DNA from: Paludibacter propionicigenes WB4
GTDB lineage: Bacteria; Bacteroidota; Bacteroidia; Bacteroidales; Paludibacteraceae
NCBI RefSeq assembly: GCF_000183135.1
Contig: NC_014734.1
Coordinates: 2,108,001 to 2,172,000, forward strand
DNA: 64,000 nt
Direction of reading: 5' to 3'
The translations under genes were made by a program, and so were the position numbers. The notes below the pieces were generated by a model. The model saw only the letters and a program-made list of their open reading frames with translations, made no database searches and was not told the DNA's origin. Position 1 is the first letter of the stretch. The number at the start of each line of letters is the position of its first letter. Below, piece after piece: positions 25,732 to 34,310 of the stretch.

Positions 25732-25773
25732 AAACGACAAACGCCGAAAAATAGATTTCGGCGTTTGTCGTTT
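25732..25773. terminator. Shared bidirectional terminator (GH9 / glycyl-tRNA synthetase)
   Basis: Perfect 18-bp stem: left arm 25732-25749, 6-nt loop AATAGA, right arm 25756-25773, built around ACAAACGCCGAAA / TTTCGGCGTTTGT, flanked by A- and T-rich tails. It sits between convergent genes. Confidence 0.9.
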
Positions 25774-25794
25774 TATAAAGTTTGGAGAATCGGT

Positions 25795-27342
25795 TTATGC
25801 CAGAATTTTCTTAAACAAGTTCTTCATGTTTACCGCATCACCAATAATCTTATGTAAATCGGCTATTGCCACACGCTCTTGCAACATACTGTCGCGATGA
25901 CGAATGGTTACAGATTTGTCTTCCGGAGTCTGATGGTCAACAGTGATACAGAATGGAGTTCCCACAGCATCCTGACGACGGTAACGTTTTCCAATAGAAT
26001 CTTTTTCATCATAAGCACATTTGAAATCAAACTTCAAATCGTTTATAATCTCGCGGGCTATTTCAGGAAGGCCATCCTTTTTCACCAACGGCATAACACA
26101 AGCTTTAACCGGAGCCAAAACCGGAGGAAGTGTCAGCACTACGCGACTATCCCCTCCTTCAAGCGTTTCTTCTTTGTACGAAGCAGCCATGATTGAAAGG
26201 AAAGTACGATCCACACCAATGGATGTTTCGATAACGTAAGGAACATAAGATTGGTTAATCTCTGGATCGAAATATTTGATGTTTTTTCCGGAAAATTTTT
26301 CGTGGCTACTCAAGTCGAAATCGGTACGTGAGTGAATACCTTCCACCTCCTTAAATCCGAAAGGCATTTCAAATTCGATATCAGTTGCAGCATTGGCGTA
26401 GTGAGCCAGCTTATCATGATCATGAAAACGATATTTTTGATCACCCAGACCCAGTGCTTTATGCCATTTCAGGCGAAATGCTTTCCAGTGTTCAAACCAT
26501 TTCATTTCTTCGCCCGGACGAACGAAGAACTGCATCTCCATTTGCTCAAACTCGCGCATACGGAAAATGAACTGACGGGCTACGATTTCGTTGCGGAAAG
26601 CTTTACCAATCTGAGCAATACCGAAAGGAATCTTCATGCGACCGGTTTTCTGAACATTCAGGAAGTTTACAAAAATACCCTGTGCCGTTTCAGGACGAAG
26701 GTAAATTTTCATTGCACCTTCGGCTGTAGAACCCATTTCGGTGGAGAACATCAGGTTGAACTGACGTACATCAGTCCAGTTGCGTGTTCCGCTAATAGGG
26801 CAAACTACCTCATAATCTTCGATTATAGCTTTCAATTCAGCCAAATCTGAATCGTTCAGCGCTTTTACAAAACGAGTGTGGATTTCATCACGTTTAGCCT
26901 GATTTTCGAGCACACGTTCGTTGGTAGAACGGAAAACAGCTTCGTCAAAGCTTGCACCAAAACGTTTAGCGGCTTTTTCCACTTCCTTACTCATTTTGTC
27001 ATCGTACTTTGCCAATAAGTCTTCGATCAACACATCAGCACGATAACGCTTTTTACTGTCTTTGTTATCAATCAACGGATCATTGAAAGCATCCACGTGG
27101 CCAGAAGCTTTCCAGGTAGTAGGGTGCATAAAAATTGCTGCATCAATTCCCACCACATTTTCGTTGAGGAGCACCATGCTATCCCACCAATACTTTTTGA
27201 TATTGTTTTTGAGCTCTACGCCATTCTGACCATAGTCGTAAACGGCACCCAGTCCGTCATAAATCTCGCTCGAAGGAAATACAAAACCATACTCCTTACA
27301 ATGCGCAATTAATTTTTTGAAAACATCTTCTTGTGAAGCCAT
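25795..27342 (-). CDS. glyS: Glycyl-tRNA synthetase (homodimeric type)
   Basis: 515 residues, class II synthetase. It charges tRNA-Gly with glycine in the cytosol. Motif 1 region: FVFPSSEIYDGLGAVYDYG (about 15-33). Motif 2: FRNEIVARQFIFRMREFEQM (about 252-271), with the class II arginine. Motif 3: SIGVDRTFLSIMAAS (about 370-384), with ATP-binding Arg. An anticodon-binding domain ends the protein (VLTLPPVLAPVKACVMPLVK onwards). This is the alpha2 archaeal/eukaryotic-like form, not the alpha2beta2 form of E. coli, and is usual for Bacteroidetes. It has a TAACTTTG -7 box (27439-27432) divergent from the topoisomerase gene. It is a single-gene unit. Confidence 0.95.
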   Translation of the reverse strand: MASQEDVFKKLIAHCKEYGFVFPSSEIYDGLGAVYDYGQNGVELKNNIKKYWWDSMVLLNENVVGIDAAIFMHPTTWKASGHVDAFNDPLIDNKDSKKRYRADVLIEDLLAKYDDKMSKEVEKAAKRFGASFDEAVFRSTNERVLENQAKRDEIHTRFVKALNDSDLAELKAIIEDYEVVCPISGTRNWTDVRQFNLMFSTEMGSTAEGAMKIYLRPETAQGIFVNFLNVQKTGRMKIPFGIAQIGKAFRNEIVARQFIFRMREFEQMEMQFFVRPGEEMKWFEHWKAFRLKWHKALGLGDQKYRFHDHDKLAHYANAATDIEFEMPFGFKEVEGIHSRTDFDLSSHEKFSGKNIKYFDPEINQSYVPYVIETSIGVDRTFLSIMAASYKEETLEGGDSRVVLTLPPVLAPVKACVMPLVKKDGLPEIAREIINDLKFDFKCAYDEKDSIGKRYRRQDAVGTPFCITVDHQTPEDKSVTIRHRDSMLQERVAIADLHKIIGDAVNMKNLFKKILA

Positions 27343-27431
27343 ACTATTTAGTTATGAGTAACAAATTACAAACCTGTGAGAAATTAAAAAAAAGACAAAT
27401 CCAGACACAAATTGTACTGAGAAATGAGGTG

Positions 27432-27459
27432 CAAAGTTACTATTTTTTTTGTATTTTTG
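27432..27459. promoter_or_regulatory. Divergent -7 boxes for glyS and the topoisomerase IV A gene
   Basis: TAACTTTG on the minus strand (27439-27432) points to glyS, and TATTTTTG on the plus strand (27452-27459) points to the topoisomerase gene. Both match TAnnTTTG. The boxes lie only 12 bp apart, so two polymerases could not occupy both at once. No good -33 was found for either. Confidence 0.45.
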
Positions 27460-27513
27460 TCGATTGAATTTGAAAAATATACAGCACAAGAGGCTTTAAA
27501 ATAATACTTTCCC

Positions 27514-30369
27514 ATGAGCACAGACGAAATAATTGAAGCAGAAAACGAAGAAAACGAAATGACTGGCGCAGCCGATGAAATCGTGAATGATGCTGAATCT
27601 GCTGCGCATTCTAATTATAAAGTACCTAAAATTTCGGACGATGCAGTCAAGCATCACTTGTCCGGTATGTACCAGAACTGGTTTCTGGACTATGCCTCGT
27701 ATGTAATTCTTGAGCGTGCTGTTCCAGATATTTACGATGGATTAAAGCCCGTTCAGCGTCGTATACTTCACTCCATGAAACGATTGGATGATGGACGCTA
27801 CAACAAGGTTGCAAACATCGTCGGGCATACCATGCAGTTTCACCCACATGGTGACGCATCAATAGGCGATGCATTGGTACAACTCGGACAAAAAGACCTG
27901 CTGATTGACTGTCAGGGAAACTGGGGAAATATCCTCACAGGCGATGGCGCTGCTGCACCTCGTTATATTGAAGCCCGCCTCTCTAAATTTGCACTCGAAA
28001 CGGTTTTCAATCCGAAGACTACCGAATGGAAATCTTCTTACGATGGCAGAAATAAAGAACCGATTGCATTGCCCGTAAAATTTCCGCTATTGCTGGCGCA
28101 AGGTGTTGAAGGTATCGCTGTGGGTCTTAATTCAAAGATCCTACCCCATAACTTCAACGAACTGCTGGACGCTTGCGTAGCCAACCTGAAAGGTGAAGAT
28201 TTTATTCTTTACCCTGATTTCCAGACAGGAGGTTCTATTGACGTAAGTCGCTACAACGACGGCGAGCGTGGAGGTGCCGTTAAAATTCGGGCTAAAATAG
28301 GAAAGATAGATAATAAAACGCTGGCAATAACCGAGATTCCATTTGGTACTAACACATCCAAACTGATAGAATCGATTATAAAAGCCAGCGATAAAGGCAA
28401 AATAAAAATTCGCAAAGTTGATGATAACACATCGGCGAATGTCGAAATTTTAGTGCACTTACTACCCGGCTCATCATCCGACAAAACAATTGATGCGCTT
28501 TACGCATTTACCGATTGTGAGCTGAGTATTTCGCCAAACTGCTGTGTAATTCACGATAATAAACCACGGTTTTGCGGAGTGAGCGAAATGCTTCGCATAA
28601 GTTGCCAGCATACAATGGATTTGCTGCAAGCCGAACTTGAAATCCAAAGAGCGGAATTACAGGAACAACTTTTCTTTACTTCGCTCGAAAAAATATTTAT
28701 CGAAAACCGGATTTATAAAGATAAAGGTTTCGAGGATAGCACTTCGCAAGACGAAGTTATCGTACACATTGATAAAAGACTGGAACCTTTCAAAAAAGAC
28801 TTTATCCGGGAAATTGTACGGGAAGATTTTATCAAGCTTCTTGAAATAAAGATGATGCGTATCACCAAGTTTGACTCCGACAAAGCAAACGAAACATTGA
28901 TATCCATACAGAAAAGAATTGATGAGATTAATCACCATCTGGCTCATTTGGTTGACTATACCATTTCATGGTACGAGGGACTGAAAGCCAAATACGGAAA
29001 GGATCATCCCCGCCTGACAGAAATACGCAACTTTGAAACCATCGTAGCATCTAAAGTGGTGGAAGCAAACGAAAAACTATATGTCAACTACGATGAAGGA
29101 TTTATCGGCACTTCGCTGCGTAAAGACGAATTCGTTTGCAACTGCTCGGACATCGATGACATTATTATTTTCTTTAAAGACGGGAAATACAAAATCGTGA
29201 AAGTAGCGGACAAAATCTTTATCGGCAAAAATATATTGCATTTGGATGTGTTCAAGAAAAACGATAAAAGAACCATTTATAATGCCGTATACCGTGATGG
29301 GAAAACAGGACCGTATTACATCAAACGCTTCGCTGTAAACGGAATTACACGTGATAAAGATTACGATATCACGCAGGGCACAGCCGGATCCAAAGTGGTT
29401 TATTTTACGTCGAACCCCAATGCCGAAGCAGAGGTTATACGCGTGACTCTAAAACCCCGTGCCCGTTTATTTAAACTCGTATTTGAAAAAGATTTCAGCG
29501 ACATAGCTATTAAGGGCAGACAATCGATGGGAAATATCCTGACCAAAAACGATATTCAGAAAATTACACTGAAACAAAAAGGAGGCTCCACACTGGGCGG
29601 TCGTCAGGTTTGGTTCGACCGCGATGTGTTACGGCTGAACTACGATAACCGGGGAGAATATCTCGGCGAATTCCTGAGCGAAGATTCTATTCTGGTGGTA
29701 TCCAGCAAAGGAACTTTCTACACCAGCAATTTCGACCTGAGCAATCATTACGAGAAAGACATTCTGGTTATCGAAAAATTCGATGCAAACAAAGTCTGGT
29801 CGGTGGCGCTATATGATGCAGACCAAAAATACTATTATTTAAAACGCTTTCAACTGGAGGCTACAACGAAACCTCAGAATTTTCTGGGAGATAATCCTGA
29901 ATCGCGCTTAATGTTGATGACCGATGCAGATTTTCCACGCTTCGAAGTAGTCTTCGGGGGAAATGATGCATTTCGTGATGCATTGGTGGTTGACGGCGAA
30001 GAGTTTATTGGCATAAAAAGTTACAAAGCCAAGGGAAAACGTCTCACTACTTTTGAGGTGGATACAATCAACGAACTGGAACCTGTTCGTTTTGCTCCGG
30101 TCAAAGAAACCGATAACAACGAGGAGGGATCCGATACTGCCGATGACACTGAATCAGCAGAAATAGATGTGGAAGATAATACCGTAGCCGTTGAAGATAA
30201 AGAACTTGCGGAATACTCCGATGAACCGGAATTGACTGTAACACAAGCCAAACCGCCGAAAAAGGAAAAGCCTGCAAAACCGGCTGAGACAACCAAAACT
30301 AGCGATGATGATGTGATAGATCAGCAACGCATAATTGATGATCTGACAGGACAAATGACCTTGTTCTGA
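27514..30369 (+). CDS. parC: DNA topoisomerase IV subunit A (ParC-type)
   Basis: 951 residues, type IIA topoisomerase A subunit, which cuts and rejoins DNA when paired with ParE. The N-terminal winged-helix/tower region contains SYVILERAVPDIYDGLKPVQ (about 63-82) and the FHPHGDASIGDALVQLGQ QRDR-like region. The catalytic tyrosine is Tyr151 in APRYIEARL. The tower and coiled-coil parts follow (about 360-520), then a C-terminal DNA-wrapping beta-pinwheel. The last 100 residues are an acidic, low-complexity tail (Asp/Glu/Thr-rich, from about 850) ending DDLTGQMTLF. The GyrA-box is not evident, so ParC rather than GyrA is favoured. No parE is in this window. A strong terminator follows. Confidence 0.88.
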   Translation: MSTDEIIEAENEENEMTGAADEIVNDAESAAHSNYKVPKISDDAVKHHLSGMYQNWFLDYASYVILERAVPDIYDGLKPVQRRILHSMKRLDDGRYNKVANIVGHTMQFHPHGDASIGDALVQLGQKDLLIDCQGNWGNILTGDGAAAPRYIEARLSKFALETVFNPKTTEWKSSYDGRNKEPIALPVKFPLLLAQGVEGIAVGLNSKILPHNFNELLDACVANLKGEDFILYPDFQTGGSIDVSRYNDGERGGAVKIRAKIGKIDNKTLAITEIPFGTNTSKLIESIIKASDKGKIKIRKVDDNTSANVEILVHLLPGSSSDKTIDALYAFTDCELSISPNCCVIHDNKPRFCGVSEMLRISCQHTMDLLQAELEIQRAELQEQLFFTSLEKIFIENRIYKDKGFEDSTSQDEVIVHIDKRLEPFKKDFIREIVREDFIKLLEIKMMRITKFDSDKANETLISIQKRIDEINHHLAHLVDYTISWYEGLKAKYGKDHPRLTEIRNFETIVASKVVEANEKLYVNYDEGFIGTSLRKDEFVCNCSDIDDIIIFFKDGKYKIVKVADKIFIGKNILHLDVFKKNDKRTIYNAVYRDGKTGPYYIKRFAVNGITRDKDYDITQGTAGSKVVYFTSNPNAEAEVIRVTLKPRARLFKLVFEKDFSDIAIKGRQSMGNILTKNDIQKITLKQKGGSTLGGRQVWFDRDVLRLNYDNRGEYLGEFLSEDSILVVSSKGTFYTSNFDLSNHYEKDILVIEKFDANKVWSVALYDADQKYYYLKRFQLEATTKPQNFLGDNPESRLMLMTDADFPRFEVVFGGNDAFRDALVVDGEEFIGIKSYKAKGKRLTTFEVDTINELEPVRFAPVKETDNNEEGSDTADDTESAEIDVEDNTVAVEDKELAEYSDEPELTVTQAKPPKKEKPAKPAETTKTSDDDVIDQQRIIDDLTGQMTLF

Positions 30370-30388
30370 TTTTCTAGCTTATAATTTT

Positions 30389-30440
30389 CAAATAGAAAGA
30401 GTCCGAAAAGTTTAGTTACTTTTCGGACTCTTTCTATTTG
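30389..30440. terminator. Shared bidirectional terminator (parC / OstA-like gene)
   Basis: Perfect 22-bp stem (30389-30410 with 30419-30440), 8-nt loop TTTAGTTA, core GTCCGAAAAG / CTTTTCGGAC. It lies between convergent genes and serves both directions. Confidence 0.92.
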
Positions 30441-30474
30441 AGTTATGTATGTTTTGATAGCAATTTCCCGTTTT

Positions 30475-32214
30475 CTATTTGGGCTTACCGGAAGCAGACT
30501 TCTTGTCGGTTGCAGGCTTAAAACGCTTGGTTTTAGGAAATATAGAAAACAAATCTTTCACCTTTTTAGGTCGTTGATCTTCAATCCAGAAAAAGTTTTT
30601 CAGGTAAATATCAGATGTATTAAGGCCTAACAACGGATCCATCGTACCTGTACTGGATGATGTAAGAACAACCTTGTCTATTTTTTTATTTTTCAGATAC
30701 ATGACGACAAAACTACTTTGAGTTTTGTTCATCCCTACCAACGTAGAATCTTTATCATCCCGAGGATAGTAAATCGTTTCAGCATTACCATTGACATTCA
30801 CTTTTTTCAACTGACCACTATCCACATAGGCAATTATCTCTTTACCCGAAAGCTGGTTGTAATACACCGAATCTTCATGCTGAATAGCTACCGCCTGTTG
30901 TTGAATAAAAACCTTATTAATTTTTTTGTTCTTGGTAAAAGCCTGAATAAAATCACCGGACAACTGATTATTTTCAGCCCAAAGCACCGGTTCACCGTGC
31001 AGGTTCATTATCGAATCGCGCGACGAATAAGCTATCGAATCAGCCAATCCCTGAACATCATTCCTAAAGAACCGAACATGATAATAGCCTTTTACCACAT
31101 TGTATATTGAATCCTTCGAGGTAAAAAGCGTGTCTGCATGAACAGACATGGTATCTTTGCTTGACCAATCTACCAGCAAAGCCGAATCCGTAGCCAATCC
31201 ATTCTTTGTTTTATCGCTGTAGTAGCAATATTCACCATACAGAGTCGATTTCTGAACGGAATCCGTCATCACCACCTTTTTGAAACCTTCGCCATAGTTT
31301 TGTTTCTTATCGTAGAAAATGGTATCTGCAACGAGTGTTTTACCGTCTTTGTGGACTACTCTTGAGCGATTCAACAGCATCGACCTTTCTGTAGCTGTAT
31401 TGTACCAGCCACGGTTACTGTAAATGTTTGTTTCCTCGTTGTAAAGAATGTGCGTCGGACCTACAATGTTGGCAATACTGCTTTTGGTATTATATTTCAG
31501 CGTATCAGCGCTTAGTACAAAATTCTTATTTTTCAGCTTTACCTTATTCCTAAAAACAGCATCGTTAGTCGATGGAGAGTATTCGCCCCATACCGAGTTA
31601 AGTACGTTGAGCGGATCGGATATCTGTCCGCCGGTATAATAATATGCCAGATTTGCCATCCGGTCGTAGTTCAAACTATCGGTTACAAGCGTGGTTTTTC
31701 GGTTCACCATCCGCACGTTATGCCTCAACCTTGCAAGTTTCGTATTACCATCATAATACAACACATCACCATAAACAAAAAGAGTATCACCCTGCACAAG
31801 GCGTACATTGCCGTAAGCATTCATAGAGTTGTTTTTTTCAAAAAAATAGGCGCTGTCACAATACATCAGGGCATTGTCATGCCTGAACCTGATGTTACCC
31901 TTCAACACCTGTACATTGGGATTGAGAACATCATCGTAAGTTATTGTTTCTGAGTTTTCGAGATAAACCAATGTCGCCCTTTTGTTGCTCAACGGATTTA
32001 CCATTGGCACCAATGGTTTTTGAGCTTGCTGGATCGATCTCTGCCGACTAACCTTTTTGACAGGTTTGGCAGGCATTTGGTTTTGCATTATTTCCTTACG
32101 CAGCTGCTTAGGGCGAATCTGCTGACCGTGAATTACGGCAATAAACAAACACAGCACACCGAAAATTACGATGTGCCTGTGATTTATGTTGCTTTTATTA
32201 AGAAGAGACTTCAA
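30475..32214 (-). CDS. OstA-like LPS-assembly protein (OstA_2 domain)
   Basis: 579 residues from the TTG at 32214. A basic lead and hydrophobic core (IVIFGVLCLFIAVIHG) form a signal peptide. The body is made of repeated OstA/LptA-type beta-jellyroll units: TLVYLENSETITYDDVLNP, then VLKGNIRFRHDNALMYCDSA, VRLVQGDTLFVYGDVLYYD and several D-x-L-x-Y motifs (ADTLKYN, ADTIFYD). Such proteins belong to LPS or surface-lipid transport to the outer membrane. It is longer than LptA, with no LptD barrel. No in-frame ATG precedes the signal peptide; the TTG at 32277 would overlap the SurA gene by 16 bp, and the TTG at 32214 puts the signal peptide at the N-terminus, so the start is a judgement. It follows surA, as in many Bacteroidetes. 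Confidence 0.78.
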   Translation of the reverse strand: MKSLLNKSNINHRHIVIFGVLCLFIAVIHGQQIRPKQLRKEIMQNQMPAKPVKKVSRQRSIQQAQKPLVPMVNPLSNKRATLVYLENSETITYDDVLNPNVQVLKGNIRFRHDNALMYCDSAYFFEKNNSMNAYGNVRLVQGDTLFVYGDVLYYDGNTKLARLRHNVRMVNRKTTLVTDSLNYDRMANLAYYYTGGQISDPLNVLNSVWGEYSPSTNDAVFRNKVKLKNKNFVLSADTLKYNTKSSIANIVGPTHILYNEETNIYSNRGWYNTATERSMLLNRSRVVHKDGKTLVADTIFYDKKQNYGEGFKKVVMTDSVQKSTLYGEYCYYSDKTKNGLATDSALLVDWSSKDTMSVHADTLFTSKDSIYNVVKGYYHVRFFRNDVQGLADSIAYSSRDSIMNLHGEPVLWAENNQLSGDFIQAFTKNKKINKVFIQQQAVAIQHEDSVYYNQLSGKEIIAYVDSGQLKKVNVNGNAETIYYPRDDKDSTLVGMNKTQSSFVVMYLKNKKIDKVVLTSSSTGTMDPLLGLNTSDIYLKNFFWIEDQRPKKVKDLFSIFPKTKRFKPATDKKSASGKPK

Positions 32215-32261
32215 TGATTTCTTAATTGACCAATGATTATAAAATATAAATATTCCTTTTC

Positions 32262-33617
32262 TTATTTCTTTATCCAACCCGGATATTGAAATTTACAATT
32301 TTGCCATGCTGGATCAATACTTATATAAGTTTCCTTTTGCTTTTTGGCTATCCAGGTACTTATGAATTCTTGCTTTTTCTTTGATTCGTAGAAGTTTCTC
32401 AGCATTTGATAATCATCAGTCAGGTTTGCTTTATGAACATCAACTTTAGACTTGAGCTTTACTACCGCAACGACTTCTTTATTGGTTGATTTATCTATCA
32501 TCGAAAACGGTTTTGATACTTCACCGACATTCATATCATAAACCTTTTTGGCTACTTCCGGTGGTAAGTCCTGATATTCAAACTTCGAAGTCCCTGATTT
32601 TTCGTTTAACATCAATCCAGCATTCATAGCAGTGTTTTTATCCATAGAGAAATTTAATACAGCTTTTTCGAACGTAATTTTGTCTTCGCGAATCTGATTG
32701 GCAATTGAATCCAGCACATGAATTGCTTTTTCTTTATCTTCTGCAGCAATTCGTGGTTTTAGGAGAATATGACGACAATTTATTCGGTCACCACGCTTTT
32801 CTATTAGTTGAATAATATGAAACCCAAATTCGGTTTGTACAATTCTGGAAACTTTTTTGGGATCAAGCAAATTAAACGCAACGGCCGAAAATTCAGGAAC
32901 TAACTGACCTCTTCCCATAAATCCAAGTTCACCACCGCGCTTTGCACTTTCACTATCTTCCGAGTACAACCGAGCTAATACAGAGAAATCCGATGAACCG
33001 CTGTTTACACGTTCGGTAAAGTCGCGCAGTCTTTCCTTTATTCTATTGATTTCCGTAACCGGTACCGGCGGCTCAAAACTTACTATCTGCAACTCTACTT
33101 CGGCAGGTACAGTAGGTATACTGTCGGCAGGTAGATCTTTCATAAAACGACGAACATCAGAAGGGGTTGATTTTATGTCTCCCACCAGTTTTCGTTGCAT
33201 GTCTTGTATAATTTGCTGATTACGTGTTATTTCACGCAATTGCTCTCGAAGCTCTTTGGTACTCATTTTGAAGTACTCCTCCACTTTCTCTTTCGATCCT
33301 ATCTGAGACTCGTAATAATTTAATTGCTTTTCTACCTGATTGATTACAGATGATTCATTTACTGTAACACTATCAAGTACGGCTTGATGCAAAAAGAGCT
33401 TCTGAATTGCTATTTGCTCAGGAATTACGCAATACGGATCTCCATCTATCGGGGTATTATCTATCTGAGCCCGTAAGCGCTGTTCTTCAACTTCTGATTT
33501 TAAAATAGCTTCATCGCCAATAATCCAAATGACTTCGTCAACAACGTTTTTTTGAGCCATCATTTTCAGAGGTGAAATGCTTAAAAGTAAAAGAAGCGAA
33601 AGAATTATTTTTTTCAT
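32262..33617 (-). CDS. surA: SurA-like periplasmic peptidyl-prolyl isomerase and chaperone
   Basis: 451 residues. A signal peptide (MKKIILSLLLLLSISPLKMMAQ) precedes a SurA N-domain (about 25-160; VDEVIWIIGDEAILKSEVEE, the standard start). Two parvulin-type PpiC domains follow (about 175-275 with FSVLARLYSEDSESAKRGGE and GFMGRGQLVPEF, and about 280-395 with RHILLKPRI), then a C-terminal helix. It helps fold outer-membrane beta-barrel proteins in the periplasm. It stands immediately upstream of the OstA-like gene, fitting a joint role in outer-membrane assembly. 289 bp separate its start from the YjbR gene, with no gene seen there. Confidence 0.9.
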   Translation of the reverse strand: MKKIILSLLLLLSISPLKMMAQKNVVDEVIWIIGDEAILKSEVEEQRLRAQIDNTPIDGDPYCVIPEQIAIQKLFLHQAVLDSVTVNESSVINQVEKQLNYYESQIGSKEKVEEYFKMSTKELREQLREITRNQQIIQDMQRKLVGDIKSTPSDVRRFMKDLPADSIPTVPAEVELQIVSFEPPVPVTEINRIKERLRDFTERVNSGSSDFSVLARLYSEDSESAKRGGELGFMGRGQLVPEFSAVAFNLLDPKKVSRIVQTEFGFHIIQLIEKRGDRINCRHILLKPRIAAEDKEKAIHVLDSIANQIREDKITFEKAVLNFSMDKNTAMNAGLMLNEKSGTSKFEYQDLPPEVAKKVYDMNVGEVSKPFSMIDKSTNKEVVAVVKLKSKVDVHKANLTDDYQMLRNFYESKKKQEFISTWIAKKQKETYISIDPAWQNCKFQYPGWIKK

Positions 33618-33906
33618 AAATTTGTTATTGACGTTCTATTAGTTTCTATGATATGGTTGATAGCAGTTATCCACAATTAAAAATTGCTTGCAAATTTACA
33701 TATTATTTACGAGTGCTAAACAACCGACGCCTAAAAAAAAACTTTAATTGGATAGATTTTGGAGTATTTTGTAAGTTATGGTTGGAATCCTCAGACAAAT
33801 TGAGAATATTTAAGATATTATTCAGGTCATATCGTAGTTAATATCAATTAAGTACAATAAACCTGAGAAGCAGATATAATTATTACCTGTCAATAAGACT
33901 GAATTT

Positions 33907-34257
33907 CTATGCTAATTCTTCACGCAGTTTTTTGGGCAACCCTGCCACGACCAGGTCATAAGAGTGCTGTATCAGCTCAAGCAGCAACGACTGCGAAATA
34001 GACGAATCGATGCGTACGGAGTTCCAGTGTTTTTTATTGAAGTGATAGGCAGCAGTGATCGCTTCGTATTCTTCACGAAGCTGTATAGCTCTTTCCGGGT
34101 CACATTTAAGCGCTATTTGTGGTTCGGTATTGTCTAGCGGTATCAACCCGAACATTTTCCCCTGTACTTTGAGCACCAACGAAAATTCGTCGAAAGGAAA
34201 ATGTTCAGTTGCACCTTTCATACTCAGGCAATAATCACGTAGTTCTTCTATATTCAT
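33907..34257 (-). CDS. MmcQ/YjbR-family protein
   Basis: 116 residues. MNIEELRDYCLSMKGATEHF is the usual start of the MmcQ/YjbR (CyaY-like fold) family, with the F-P-F stretch after it. Conserved later blocks are KMFGLIPLD, LKCDPERAIQLREEY and the HWNSVRIDSSI (Asn/Trp) segment. The fold resembles a DNA-binding double-wing, but the role of the family is not established. There is no signal peptide, so it is cytosolic. It is 53 bp upstream of the outer-membrane receptor gene's stop and likely an independent unit. Confidence 0.85.
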   Translation of the reverse strand: MNIEELRDYCLSMKGATEHFPFDEFSLVLKVQGKMFGLIPLDNTEPQIALKCDPERAIQLREEYEAITAAYHFNKKHWNSVRIDSSISQSLLLELIQHSYDLVVAGLPKKLREELA

Positions 34258-34310
34258 ATCCTTACCTTTATTTTTGTCAACCAGACAAAGATAGAAATAA
34301 TCTCTTATAA